Origin: Rhodoblastus sp. 17X3
Lineage (GTDB): Bacteria; Pseudomonadota; Alphaproteobacteria; Rhizobiales; Beijerinckiaceae
Assembly (NCBI RefSeq): GCF_030056575.1
Contig: NZ_JASHHX010000009.1
Span: 89,184-153,183, forward strand
Direction: 5' to 3'
DNA length: 64,000 nt
In this document: positions 1-9,461 of the stretch, one piece after another
How the letters are laid out: every line of letters begins with the position of its first letter
Numbering within the stretch: the first letter of the stretch is position 1
The notes under the pieces: model-generated
Databases searched by the model: none
What the model was told of the DNA's origin: nothing
What the model saw: the letters and a program-made list of their open reading frames with translations, nothing else
Program-made: the position numbers and the translations under genes

Positions 1-1
1 G

Positions 2-1420
2 AAAACCATTTCAAACAAGACCTGGGCCCAGCTGCAGGTTGGCGATACGGCGACGATCGAGCGCGTCTGCGCCGACCGCGACCTGTTCCTTTTCGCGCAT
101 GTCTCGGGCAACATTAATCCGCTGATGCTGCCCGTTGACGAGGACGCGCCTGTCGCCGACGCGCCGATCGCGCCGTCAATGTGGGTCGGATCGCTGATTT
201 CGGCTGTTCTGGGCAATATCCTGCCCGGCCCGGGCACGCTCTATCGCGAGCAGAACTTCGAATTTCTCAATCGCGTTCACGTGGGCGACCATTTGCGGGT
301 GACGGTGACCTGCCGTGAAAAGCGCGCGGAGCCGACGGTGGTGTTCGAGACGGTCATCGCCAATGGCGCGGGCGAACTCGTCTGCAAGGGAACGGCCCTG
401 ATCGACGCTCCGATCCGCAATGTCGAGACCCCGGTGCGCGAATTGCCGGCCCTGATCATGGACAAGAAGGACCACTTCTCCCATCTGCTGGCTCTCGCCG
501 CGCAACTGCCGCGCCTGAAGACCGTGATCGTCTGCCCGGAGAGCCATAATGCGCTCAATGGGCCGCTACTGGCGTTCGAGAAGGGCCTGATCGAGCCGAT
601 CTTCATCGGCGATCCGGAGCGAATCGCCAAGGCGGCGCTGGAGCTGGAGGCGGATCTTTCGCCCTTCAGGATCATCGATGAGAAGAACCATCGCGCCGCC
701 GCCGACAAGGCTGTGGCCATGGTGCGCGCGGGAGAGGCCGGCGCGGTGATGAAGGGCGATCTGCATTCGGATGACCTGCTTGCCGCGGTCGTCAAGAAGG
801 ACGGCGGCCTGCGCACCGGGCGCCGGATCAGCCATGTGTTCGTGCTCGACACGCTCACCCTCGACGACCTGCTGTTCGTCTCCGACGCCGCGATCAATAT
901 CGCGCCCGATCTCCTGACCAAGGTGGATATCGTCCAGAACGCGATCGATCTTGCACTCGCCTGCGGCGTCGAGCCGAAGGTCGGCGTGCTCTCGGCGGTC
1001 GAGACCGTCAACCCCGCCATTCCCTCCAGTCTCGATGCGGCCATCCTGTCGAAAATGGCTGAACGCGGCCAGATTCGCGGCGGCGTCGTCGACGGCCCGC
1101 TGGCAATGGACAACGCCATCGACGTGGACGCGGCGCGCACCAAGGGCATCGCCTCGCTGGTCGCAGGCCACGCCAATGTGCTGATCGCGCCCAATCTGGA
1201 ATCCGGCAACATGCTGGCCAAGGAACTGACCTTCGTCGCCCATGCCGAAGCCGCCGGCCTGGTCGTCGGCGCCTCGGCCCCCGTCATGCTCACCAGCCGC
1301 GCCGACAACGACAAGGCGCGCCTCGTCTCCTGCGCGCTGGCGCAGCTTTATAATTATTGGCGTCAGAACGGCCACGCCTATGCCGGGGCGCAGGAGTCCA
1401 AGGCGCTCGCAGCCGAATAA
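2..1420 (+). CDS. Bifunctional MaoC-like hydratase / phosphate acyltransferase (5'-truncated by window edge)
   Basis: The reading frame is open from base 2, so the true start lies upstream. The first ~110 visible residues (KTISNKTWAQLQVGDTATIE onward) look like a MaoC/hot-dog domain. The rest, from about MDKKDHFSHLLALAAQLP, is a phosphate acetyl/butyryltransferase domain that exchanges acyl-CoA with acyl-phosphate. Fusions of this kind are usually annotated as bifunctional enoyl-CoA hydratase/phosphate acetyltransferase. The ackA gene starts 100 bp downstream on the same strand, so the two enzymes would interconvert acyl-CoA, acyl-phosphate and free acid with ATP. The third gene is a PhaC-like hydrolase (DUF3141), a grouping I recall from other alphaproteobacteria. 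Whether the preferred acyl group is acetyl, propionyl or butyryl cannot be read from sequence. Confidence 0.9.
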   Translation, partial: KTISNKTWAQLQVGDTATIERVCADRDLFLFAHVSGNINPLMLPVDEDAPVADAPIAPSMWVGSLISAVLGNILPGPGTLYREQNFEFLNRVHVGDHLRVTVTCREKRAEPTVVFETVIANGAGELVCKGTALIDAPIRNVETPVRELPALIMDKKDHFSHLLALAAQLPRLKTVIVCPESHNALNGPLLAFEKGLIEPIFIGDPERIAKAALELEADLSPFRIIDEKNHRAAADKAVAMVRAGEAGAVMKGDLHSDDLLAAVVKKDGGLRTGRRISHVFVLDTLTLDDLLFVSDAAINIAPDLLTKVDIVQNAIDLALACGVEPKVGVLSAVETVNPAIPSSLDAAILSKMAERGQIRGGVVDGPLAMDNAIDVDAARTKGIASLVAGHANVLIAPNLESGNMLAKELTFVAHAEAAGLVVGASAPVMLTSRADNDKARLVSCALAQLYNYWRQNGHAYAGAQESKALAAE

Positions 1421-1520
1421 GGCCGCACGGACGCGCCGATCATCCGGCGGCGGCGCCGATGCGCCGCCCTCTCCCATGCGCGGCCCGGGCCGCCCCGGGG
1501 GCAAGGAAAAAAGGAAGAAC

Positions 1521-2729
1521 ATGGCCGACATCATTCTGACCATCAACGCTGGCTCCTCCTCGGTCAAATTCTCGGTGTACGAGATCGCGGAGGGCCAGCT
1601 GATCCCGCTCGCCCTCGGTCTGATCGACGGCATTGGCGCCAATGCGACCTTCACGGCCAGGAAGAGCAATGGCGACAAGACGCAGTTCGCGCTCGATCAG
1701 AGTCATTACGCGGTCGATCACAAGATGGCGCTGGCGGCGGTGCTCGACTGGATGGAGAAGGAAGAGCGCGGCGCCACTGTCGTCGGCGTCGGCCACCGCG
1801 TCGTCCACGGCGGCCCGATCTATTCCGAACCCCTGCTCATCGACGCCGAGAACTTCCGCATTCTTCACACCTTCGAGCCGCTGGCGCCTTTGCACCAGCC
1901 CTATAATCTCGCGGGAATAGAGGCGGCGATCGAAGCTTTCCCCAACGCGGCGCAGGTCGCCTGTTTCGACACCGCGTTCCACCGCAGGCATCCCTATCTC
2001 GCCGATACATTCGCCTTGCCGCGCAAGTATTATGACGAGGGCGTGCGCCGCTACGGCTTTCATGGCCTGTCCTATGAATTCATTCATCGCATCCTGCGCT
2101 ACGAGGAGCCGGTTCTGGCGCGCGGAAGGGTAATTGTCGCCCATCTCGGCAATGGCGCTTCGCTCTGCGCCATTCACGCCGGAAAATCGGTCGCCTCGAC
2201 CATGGGCTTCACGGCGCTCGACGGCGTGCCCATGGGCACCCGCTGCGGCCAGCTCGACCCCGGCGTCGTGCTCTATCTGATGGCCGAGAAGAAGATGAGC
2301 GCGGCCGAGATCACCGATCTGCTTTACAAGAATTCCGGCCTCAAGGGCATGTCGGGCATTTCGCATGACATGCGCGTGCTGGAAGCCTCGAACGAACAAG
2401 CCGCCAAGGATGCGATCGCCTATTTCGTCCGGCGCGTGCGCCGCGAGATCGGCGGCCTCTGCGCGATGCTCGGCGGCTTGGACTGCATCGTGTTCACAGG
2501 CGGCATTGGCGAGAACGCCGTCCGCGTCCGGCAGTCCATTCTCGAAAACATGGAATGGATCGGCATCCAGATCGACGCGGAGGCCAATGCGGCCAATGAA
2601 CGCGTCATTTCCGAAAAGGGCTCGCCCGTCGTCGCGCTGGTCCTGAAGACCGACGAAGAACGCATGATCGCCGCCCATACCTCGGAACTTCTCGGCCTGA
2701 AGCAGCCGCTCGTCCCCGCCATTTCCTGA
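1521..2729 (+). CDS. ackA: Acetate/propionate family kinase
   Basis: A 402-aa member of the acetate kinase family, which transfers phosphate between ATP and acetate or propionate in the cytoplasm. Visible family motifs are INAGSSSVKF at the N terminus, VGHRVVHGGP, FDTAFHRRHP, VAHLGNGASL and KTDEERMIA near the C terminus. The segment MGTRCGQLDPG replaces the more usual MGTRSGD-DPG, a mild substrate-site variation. The ATG at 1521 was chosen because AAGGAAG precedes it by 5 bases and the conserved N terminus begins there. Longer in-frame extensions upstream are non-homologous. It follows the phosphate acyltransferase and precedes the DUF3141 gene by 11 bp, so the three are probably co-transcribed. 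Confidence 0.95.
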   Translation: MADIILTINAGSSSVKFSVYEIAEGQLIPLALGLIDGIGANATFTARKSNGDKTQFALDQSHYAVDHKMALAAVLDWMEKEERGATVVGVGHRVVHGGPIYSEPLLIDAENFRILHTFEPLAPLHQPYNLAGIEAAIEAFPNAAQVACFDTAFHRRHPYLADTFALPRKYYDEGVRRYGFHGLSYEFIHRILRYEEPVLARGRVIVAHLGNGASLCAIHAGKSVASTMGFTALDGVPMGTRCGQLDPGVVLYLMAEKKMSAAEITDLLYKNSGLKGMSGISHDMRVLEASNEQAAKDAIAYFVRRVRREIGGLCAMLGGLDCIVFTGGIGENAVRVRQSILENMEWIGIQIDAEANAANERVISEKGSPVVALVLKTDEERMIAAHTSELLGLKQPLVPAIS

Positions 2730-2740
2730 AGGAATGCCCC

Positions 2741-5128
2741 ATGACCTCGACCTATAGCCCCGAAAACATCTTCCGCCGCGAGGCTGAAGACGGCTCGACC
2801 CAGGCGGCGCAGGCGCAGCATCTGGGCGAAATTCTCAGCACGCATGTGAGGAAGATCACACGGAACCACGGCCAGCGCCTCCGCAGCGCCTGGGAGCAGT
2901 TGAACCCGCTGCTCAACCGCCTGCAGGATTCCGCCAATCGTGGCGAACTGATCAAGGAGGCGCGCGCCTATGCCCGCGACGCAGGCGAGCGCTATGTCCT
3001 GACGCTCGATGTCCTGCGCGAGCGCGGCAATAACGACCTCGCGCATGAGGCCGCGGGCACGCCGCCGGTGCTGATCTATGATTACGAGGTCGCGCTCGAT
3101 GGCAGGGATCTGTCCCCGCCGGTCAATTACCTGCTCCTGAAGATCAAGCCGCCACAGGGCGTCGAGGTGTTCGACTGGAAGCGCCCCTATCTGATCATCG
3201 ACCCGCGCGCGGGTCACGGCGCTGGCATCGGCGGCTTCAAGCAGGACAGCCAGGTCGGCGTCGCGCTTCACGGCGGCCATCCGGTTTATTTCGCCGTGTT
3301 CCGGCCGATGCCCGAGCCCGAGCAGACGCTTGCCGACGTGATGCGCGCCGAAGCCAAATTCGTCGCCGAAATCCGCCGCCGCCATCCCGAGGCGCCCAAG
3401 CCGATCGTCGTCGGCAATTGCCAGGGCGGTTGGGCGACTTTGGTGCTCGCCGCGGCCAATCCCGACATCACCGGGCCGCTGGTCATCAATGGCGCGCCGG
3501 TCGCGGCCTGGTCCGGACGTAAGGGCGAAAACCCGATGCGCTATAATGGCGGGCTGCTCGGCGGCATTCTGCCGGCCCTGATCCTGTCGGACATCGGCGG
3601 CGGCGTCTTCGACGGCGCCCATCTCGTGTCGAATTTCGAGCAGCTCAATCCGGGCCGCAATTTCTTTGGTAAATATTACGACCTCTTCGCCAATGTCGAG
3701 AAATCGCGCCACAGCTTCCTCGATTTCGAGCGCTGGTGGGGCGGCTTTCACTATCTCAACGAGGCCGAGATCCATTGGATCGTTGAGCAGATCTTCGTCG
3801 GCAACCGGCTGTCGCGCGGCGAGGCGCGCATTGAGCGCGGCCGTCGGCTCGATCTGCGCAGCATCCGCTCGCCGATCATCGTCTTTGCGTCGAAGGGCGA
3901 CAACATCACCCCGCCGGAGCAGGCGCTCAACTGGATCGTGGACACCTTCGTCGACGAGCATGAAATCCGCATCCGCGGCCAGCGCATCATCTACATGCTG
4001 CATGACAAGGTCGGCCACCTCGGCATTTTCGTGTCCTCCTCCATCGCGAAGAAGGAACATGCCGAAGTGACATCCACCTTGAAGACCATCGAGGCGCTTG
4101 CGCCCGGTCTTTATGAAATGGTCATCGACGAGCAGACGGGCGAAGGCGTTCATGCGCATTTCCTCGTCAGCTTCCGCGAACGCAAGATGAGCGATCTGGC
4201 AGGCTTCGATGACTCGCGCGATGACGAGAAAATGTTCGCCACCGTGTCGCGCCTGTCCGAAATGGCCAGCGAAGTCTATGACATGGGCGTGCGCCCGATG
4301 GTCCAGGCCAGCTTCGGCGGCCAGACCGCCGAATTCCTGCGCAAGACCCATCCGTCGCGCGTGCAGCGGCGCATCTTCGCCGACGAAAATCCGGTGATGA
4401 AATTCGTCGCGCAAGCGGCGGAAAATGTCGCGAAGGCGCGCCAGCCGGCGGAGAGCGGCAATCCCTTCCTCGGTCTTGAGAAAGTCTGGGCCGACAGCGT
4501 CGTCCAGACTTTCGATTTCTGGCGCGATATTCGCGACGCCGCCTATGAACTGACCTTCTTCGGGATTTACGGCCAGCCGGGCATGCTGCGCCTCGGCGCC
4601 CCCAACGCCTATCAGCGCAAGCGGATGGATCCGGGCGAACTGGCGCATCTGCCGGAGGTCGAGGAGATACTGCTGGCGATTGATCGTGGCGGCTTCGAGG
4701 TCGCGGTGATCCGCATGCTGATCCTGATGGCGGAATCGCGCGGCGCGGTGCGGCGCGACCGTCTCGAGCGTTCGGCCAGGGTGCTCTGCAAGGACGAGCC
4801 CTTCGCCTCGCTCGGCGCCGAAAAGCGCAACGCCCTGATCCGCGAACAGACGATCGTCGTCGAGTTCGCGCCGGAGCGGGCCATCGCGACGCTGCCGGAC
4901 CTGCTGACGGAGTTCGAGGACCGCCAGCGGGCCATCGACACCGTCGAGTTCATCGCCGGCTCCCATGATGAAATGGATCCGCAGACGGTCAAGACGCTGG
5001 AAAAAATGCGCGCAATTCTCGGCGTGCCGCTGCTGGTCGGCTCCGGCCCGGTCGCTGACCCGCTCGAAGGCGTCGTCCAGAAGTTACTTCCGGCGCGCGC
5101 GCGGAAAAAGGCGGCCTCGGACGCCTGA
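2741..5128 (+). CDS. DUF3141 family alpha/beta hydrolase, PHA synthase-like
   Basis: A 795-aa cytoplasmic protein of the DUF3141 family, related in fold to poly(3-hydroxyalkanoate) synthases. The nucleophile elbow reads VVGNCQGG, with Cys at about residue 227. It is followed by ASKGDNITPPEQ (candidate acid) and HDKVGHLGIF (candidate His), so a Cys-Asp-His triad like that of PhaC can be traced. About 320 further residues, mostly helical in composition, follow the hydrolase domain and have no function I recognise. It lies 11 bp behind ackA and ends before a strong terminator. That points to a role with acyl-phosphate or acyl-CoA turnover, possibly butyrate or PHB intermediates. The actual reaction is unknown. 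Confidence 0.88.
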   Translation: MTSTYSPENIFRREAEDGSTQAAQAQHLGEILSTHVRKITRNHGQRLRSAWEQLNPLLNRLQDSANRGELIKEARAYARDAGERYVLTLDVLRERGNNDLAHEAAGTPPVLIYDYEVALDGRDLSPPVNYLLLKIKPPQGVEVFDWKRPYLIIDPRAGHGAGIGGFKQDSQVGVALHGGHPVYFAVFRPMPEPEQTLADVMRAEAKFVAEIRRRHPEAPKPIVVGNCQGGWATLVLAAANPDITGPLVINGAPVAAWSGRKGENPMRYNGGLLGGILPALILSDIGGGVFDGAHLVSNFEQLNPGRNFFGKYYDLFANVEKSRHSFLDFERWWGGFHYLNEAEIHWIVEQIFVGNRLSRGEARIERGRRLDLRSIRSPIIVFASKGDNITPPEQALNWIVDTFVDEHEIRIRGQRIIYMLHDKVGHLGIFVSSSIAKKEHAEVTSTLKTIEALAPGLYEMVIDEQTGEGVHAHFLVSFRERKMSDLAGFDDSRDDEKMFATVSRLSEMASEVYDMGVRPMVQASFGGQTAEFLRKTHPSRVQRRIFADENPVMKFVAQAAENVAKARQPAESGNPFLGLEKVWADSVVQTFDFWRDIRDAAYELTFFGIYGQPGMLRLGAPNAYQRKRMDPGELAHLPEVEEILLAIDRGGFEVAVIRMLILMAESRGAVRRDRLERSARVLCKDEPFASLGAEKRNALIREQTIVVEFAPERAIATLPDLLTEFEDRQRAIDTVEFIAGSHDEMDPQTVKTLEKMRAILGVPLLVGSGPVADPLEGVVQKLLPARARKKAASDA

Positions 5129-5160
5129 TCCGCGCCGCTCAGGTCATCAAGAGCACCACC

Positions 5161-5190
5161 GAAGCCCGGTCGCGCCGGGCTTCGGCTTTT
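5161..5190 (+). terminator. Rho-independent terminator after the pta-ackA-DUF3141 operon
   Basis: A perfect 9-bp stem, GAAGCCCGG / CCGGGCTTC, with a 5-base loop is followed by GGCTTTT. It lies 33 bp after the DUF3141 stop codon. Confidence 0.85.
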
Positions 5191-5305
5191 CTGGAGCGCC
5201 GTTGCGGAAACGCAATGGCGTCTTGTGCTGGGCTGGATCGAAGCCTCAAGACAAGCGCCGCCATTTGGTTTATGTCGAAACGGCAAGCGGCTCGGAGTTA
5301 TCGGG

Positions 5306-6400
5306 GTGACGAATACGCAATCCACGGAGCCGGCGACGGTCGATCCCCGGGACGAAGCGCGAAATCGGCGCGCCGCGCGGCTCAAGCCAGTCGGGCTCGT
5401 CGTGGTCCTCGCGCTGGCGCTGGGCGGATTGTACCTCTGGTACGAGGGCCGCAACATCGAATCCACCGACGACGCCTATACCGACGGCCGGGCGATGATC
5501 ATTTCGCCGCGTGTCTCGGGCAATGTCGTTTCGCTCGACGCGACGGACAATCAATTCGTCAAACAGGGCCAGGTCCTGTTGCGGATCGACCCGCGGCAAT
5601 ATCAATTCGAACGCGATCTCGCCGCTGGCGCGCTGGCCTCGGCCAAGGCGCAGCTTGCCGCGCAGCAATATGGCTTCGAGGTCGCGCAGAAGAATTTTCC
5701 AGCGCTTCTGGCGCAGGCGCAAGCGCAGCTCGCCTCGGCCAAGGCGACCTTGGCCAAGGCGCAGGCGGATTACGACCGCCAGCGTTCGCTCAGCAAGCTC
5801 GCCACCTCGGCGCAGGACGTCGACGCGGCCAAGGCGGCAATGGAGCAGGCCAGGGCGCAGGTGGCGCTGGCCGAGGCGCAGGTGGCGCAGGCCTCGCCCG
5901 TGCCGCAGCGGGTCGGCGAGATCGAGAAGCAGATCGGCCAGCTTCAGGGCGCGGTCCAGCAGGCGCAGGCGCGGCTGGATCAGGCCGAACTCAACCTGTC
6001 GTGGACGGAGCTTCGCGCGCCGGAGGACGGCTGGATCACCAAGCGCAATGTCGAACTGGGCAATGTCGTCTCGCCTGGCCAGCAGCTCTTCGCCATCGTC
6101 AGGCCGGAGCGCTGGGTGACGGCCAATTTCAAGGAAAACCAGCTCAATCGCATGCGCCTCGGCCAGAAGGTCAAGATCGAGGTGGACGCCTTCCCCGATC
6201 TCAAGCTCGAAGGCCATGTCGACAGCATCCAGCAGGGCACGGGCTCGAAATTCACCGCCTTCCCGCCTGAAAATGCGACCGGCAACTTCGTGAAGGTGGT
6301 GCAGCGCGTGCCGGTGAAGATCGCCATCGATAGCGGCCTCGATCCAAACGCGCCGCTGCCGCTCGGCCTTTCGGTCGTTCCCACGGTGGCGCTGAAATGA
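5306..6400 (+). CDS. HlyD/EmrA-type membrane fusion protein of a drug exporter
   Basis: A 364-aa periplasmic adaptor of the HlyD/EmrA family. One N-terminal membrane anchor (PVGLVVVLALALGGLYLW) is followed by a barrel-sandwich hybrid half (STDDAYTDGRAMIISPRVSG), an Ala/Gln-rich coiled-coil hairpin of about 130 residues, and the second lipoyl half (LRAPEDGWITKRNVELG). The GTG at 5306 is preferred because GGAG lies 9 bases upstream. An in-frame ATG at 5225 would add 27 residues of unlikely sequence. Its stop overlaps the start of the MFS gene by ATGA. It should bridge that inner-membrane pump to the NodT channel encoded third in the operon. Confidence 0.9.
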   Translation: MTNTQSTEPATVDPRDEARNRRAARLKPVGLVVVLALALGGLYLWYEGRNIESTDDAYTDGRAMIISPRVSGNVVSLDATDNQFVKQGQVLLRIDPRQYQFERDLAAGALASAKAQLAAQQYGFEVAQKNFPALLAQAQAQLASAKATLAKAQADYDRQRSLSKLATSAQDVDAAKAAMEQARAQVALAEAQVAQASPVPQRVGEIEKQIGQLQGAVQQAQARLDQAELNLSWTELRAPEDGWITKRNVELGNVVSPGQQLFAIVRPERWVTANFKENQLNRMRLGQKVKIEVDAFPDLKLEGHVDSIQQGTGSKFTAFPPENATGNFVKVVQRVPVKIAIDSGLDPNAPLPLGLSVVPTVALK

Positions 6401-7977
6401 CCGACGCGACGGAAGCCTCGCACGCCGACTGGAAGCCGCGCGGCAATCCCTGGCTGATCGCGGTCGCCGTCACCATTGCGACCTTCATGGAGGTGCTGGA
6501 CACCACCATCGTGAACGTCGCCCTGCCGCATATCGCGGGCAGTCTCTCGGCCAGCCCGGAAGAGGCGACCTGGGCGCTGACGTCCTATCTGGTGGCCAAT
6601 GGCATCGTGCTGACCATTTCCGGCTGGCTTGGCGATCTGCTCGGGCGCAAGCGCTATTTCGTCATCTGCATCGCCATGTTCACCGTCTGCTCCTTCCTGT
6701 GCGGGGCGGCGACAAGCCTTGGCCAGCTCATCGTGTTTCGACTCGCCCAGGGCTTTTTTGGCGGCGGCATGCAGCCCAACCAGCAGTCGATCATCATCGA
6801 CACCTTCCCCGCCGCGCGGCGCGGCGCGGCCTTTGGCGTCGCGGCCATGGCCACCATTGTCGCGCCGGTGCTCGGGCCGACGCTCGGCGGCTACATCACC
6901 GATCAGGCGTCGTGGCGCTGGATTTTCTTCCTCAACATTCCGGTCGGCATTATCGCGGTCTTCCTCGTCGCGGCGCTGGTCGAGGACCCGCCATGGGTCA
7001 AGGAGCGCAGAAGCCGCGGCCTGGATTTCATCGGCCTGTCGCTCATCGCCATCGGCCTCGGCTGCCTCGAAGTGATGATGGATCGCGGCTCGGACGACGA
7101 CTGGTTCAACTCGCCCTTCATCCAGCTGATGGCGCTGCTGGCCTTTCTCGGAATCCTCGGCGCGATCTTCTGGCTGCTGATTGCGCGCAAGCCCATCGTC
7201 CATCTCGAAGTGTTCAAGGATCGCAATTTCGCCACCGCCTGCCTGATGATTGCGGCGACGGGCGGCATCCTTTACGCCAGCGCCGTGATGATCCCGCAGA
7301 TGGCCCAGCAATATCTGAATTATACGGCGACATGGTCGGGCATGATCCTGTCGCCGGGCGGCTTCATGGTCATCCTGCTCATTCCCTTCGTCGGCCGGCT
7401 GCTGAAGGTCACGCCGGCCCGCAATCTCATCGCGGCCGGCTTCACCATCATGGGCTTCGCCTTGCTCTATTCGAGCCATCTCGCCGCCAATATCAATTTC
7501 GGCGCGCTGGTCATGATGCGCATGTTCCAGACGGCCGCGCTGGCCTTTCTGTTCGTTCCGATCAGCACCGTGGCCTATATGACCCTGCCGCGCGACCTGA
7601 CGCCGGACGGCGTCGCTCTGTTCGCCATGTTCCGCAATGTGGCCGGATCGATCGGCATCGCGCTCGCCACCGCCAATGTGACGCATCGCGCCCAGACGCA
7701 TCAGAGCCACCTGACTGAATGGGCCACGCCTTTCCACCAGCCCTTCAACGAGTTGCTCGCCCAATATGCCGATGCGCTGAAGGCGATGGGCCATTCCGCC
7801 GCCGCCGCGCATGACATGGCGCTGGGGCAGATCTATCGCATGATCCAGACGCAGGCCGCGATCATGGCCTATTCCGACACCTTCGTCGTCTGCGCCGTCG
7901 TGGCTTTCGCGGTGACGCCGTTCTGCTTTCTGATGACGTCGCGCAAATCCTCTGGCGGACCGGGAGCGGCGCATTGA
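6397..7977 (+). CDS. DHA2-family MFS multidrug transporter (EmrB-like)
   Basis: A 526-aa inner-membrane protein with about 14 hydrophobic segments, the size and pattern of the DHA2 (EmrB/QacA) drug:proton antiporters. The N terminus carries the family signature FMEVLDTTIVNVALPHIAG, and GWLGDLLGRKRYF is the conserved loop 2-3 motif of major facilitators. Translation is coupled to the HlyD gene upstream (ATGA overlap) and to the NodT gene downstream (4-bp overlap). Together they form a complete inner membrane-to-outer membrane efflux system. The substrate is not predictable. No linked TetR or MarR repressor is present. Confidence 0.93.
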   Translation: MTDATEASHADWKPRGNPWLIAVAVTIATFMEVLDTTIVNVALPHIAGSLSASPEEATWALTSYLVANGIVLTISGWLGDLLGRKRYFVICIAMFTVCSFLCGAATSLGQLIVFRLAQGFFGGGMQPNQQSIIIDTFPAARRGAAFGVAAMATIVAPVLGPTLGGYITDQASWRWIFFLNIPVGIIAVFLVAALVEDPPWVKERRSRGLDFIGLSLIAIGLGCLEVMMDRGSDDDWFNSPFIQLMALLAFLGILGAIFWLLIARKPIVHLEVFKDRNFATACLMIAATGGILYASAVMIPQMAQQYLNYTATWSGMILSPGGFMVILLIPFVGRLLKVTPARNLIAAGFTIMGFALLYSSHLAANINFGALVMMRMFQTAALAFLFVPISTVAYMTLPRDLTPDGVALFAMFRNVAGSIGIALATANVTHRAQTHQSHLTEWATPFHQPFNELLAQYADALKAMGHSAAAAHDMALGQIYRMIQTQAAIMAYSDTFVVCAVVAFAVTPFCFLMTSRKSSGGPGAAH

Positions 7978-9458
7978 GTGGGCGGTGCGACAAGTTCAGC
8001 CTTTTGCGCCTGCTTTGCGCCTTGGGGGGCCTGTCGCCGCTCGCCGCCTGTTCGGTTGGCCCGGAATTCGCTCCGCCCGAAACCGGCCTGCCGTCAAGGT
8101 CTTTCGCCGCGCCGGACGCCAGCGGTTCGCTGGCTGCGCCGCCCGATCCGAACTGGTGGGCGATCTTCCATGACCGAACCCTGACAGAGATCGAATCAAA
8201 AGTCGCCGCCGCCAATCTCGACGTTCGCGCCGCGACGATCAGGCTGGCGGAAAGCCGGTTCCAGCGCAATGTCGCCGCCGCGGCGCAATTGCCGAGCGTC
8301 AATGGCGACGCCAAGGTCAATCGTGAGAATTTCAGCCAGAACGGTCTGGTCAGCCTGTTCGCGCCGCTCGTTCCCGCCGGGCGGAATTTCTCGATCCAGC
8401 CGATCACCGATTACTACACCGGCTTCGACGCCTCATGGGAGCTGGACCTGTGGGGCCATGTCCGCCGCCAGGTCGAATCCGCCGACGCCACCGTGCAGGC
8501 CGGAGCCGAGCAGCGGCGAGGCGCGCTCGTCTCGGCGCTGGCGGAGGTGGCGCGCGATTATATCTCCCTGCGCGGCGCGCAGGTGCAGCTTGGCATCGCG
8601 CGGGACAATCTCAAGATCAGCGAAGACGTGTTGCAGGTGACGCAGGAGCGCCAGCGCTCAGGCGTGCAAAGCGCGCTCGACAGCGAAAACGCCGCCGCCC
8701 AGATCGAATCCGTGAAGGCGGAATTGCCGGCGCTGGAGCAGAAGGAATCCGAGCTGACCAACGCGCTCTCCTTCCTGCTCGACGAGCCGCCGGGCGCCTT
8801 GCGGGCGAAGCTCGGCTCGCCTCGCGCGATGCCGTTGACGCCGCCGGTCGCGCCGGTCGGCGTGCCGTCGGAACTCGCGCGCCGGCGCCCCGACATTCGC
8901 GCGGCCGAGGCGCAATTGCATGAGGCCACGGCCAATATCGGCGTGGCGGTGGCGGCCTTCTATCCCACCGTGCAGCTCAATGGCGTCGTCGGCTTCGATT
9001 CGCTCACGCTGCCGAAAATGTGGTGGGCGAATTCGCTGCAATATAATTTCGGCCCCAGCGTCTCGCTGCCGATCTTTAATGCGGGCCGGCTGCAGAATAC
9101 GGTGGAATTGCGCACGGCGCAGCAGCAGGAGGCGGCGCTGCTCTATCACCGCACCGTGTTGCAGGCCTGGCATGACGTGGTCAACGCCCTGACCGCGCAT
9201 CGGCTGGAGCGCGAGCGCAACGCCCGGCTCAAGGCGCAGGTCGAACATGCGGGCCGGGCGCTCGATATCGCCCGCACGCGCTACAAGCAGGGCGTGACGG
9301 AATATATCAACGTGCTGAACGCCCAGCGCACCGCGCTGCTCGCCGAACAGAGACTGGCCGAAAGCACCACCAATCTGGGGCTCGACCTCGTGCAATTGTT
9401 CAAGGCGCTCGGCGGCGGCTGGGAATCGACTTTTCCGGTGACGACGGCGGCGAAGTAA
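7974..9458 (+). CDS. NodT/OprM-type outer-membrane efflux lipoprotein
   Basis: A 494-aa outer-membrane channel of the RND/NodT family. A lipoprotein signal with lipobox LAAC ends in Cys26, followed by SVGPEF, typical of this family. Two repeated outer-membrane-efflux regions follow, each with long heptad-rich helices, for example ELDLWGHVRRQVESADATVQ and LARRRPDIRAAEAQL. It starts with TTG at 7974, overlapping the MFS stop codon by 4 bp, consistent with translational coupling. It completes the HlyD-DHA2-NodT exporter. The gene converges on the acyl-CoA synthetase gene with only 3 bp between stops and no recognisable terminator. Confidence 0.92.
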   Translation: MSGRCDKFSLLRLLCALGGLSPLAACSVGPEFAPPETGLPSRSFAAPDASGSLAAPPDPNWWAIFHDRTLTEIESKVAAANLDVRAATIRLAESRFQRNVAAAAQLPSVNGDAKVNRENFSQNGLVSLFAPLVPAGRNFSIQPITDYYTGFDASWELDLWGHVRRQVESADATVQAGAEQRRGALVSALAEVARDYISLRGAQVQLGIARDNLKISEDVLQVTQERQRSGVQSALDSENAAAQIESVKAELPALEQKESELTNALSFLLDEPPGALRAKLGSPRAMPLTPPVAPVGVPSELARRRPDIRAAEAQLHEATANIGVAVAAFYPTVQLNGVVGFDSLTLPKMWWANSLQYNFGPSVSLPIFNAGRLQNTVELRTAQQQEAALLYHRTVLQAWHDVVNALTAHRLERERNARLKAQVEHAGRALDIARTRYKQGVTEYINVLNAQRTALLAEQRLAESTTNLGLDLVQLFKALGGGWESTFPVTTAAK

Positions 9459-9461
9459 GGC

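Noticed and set aside
2420..4966. An 848-codon open frame on the minus strand
   Set aside because: It is antisense to ackA and the DUF3141 gene, with charged low-complexity translation and no motifs. GC-rich codon bias opens such frames.
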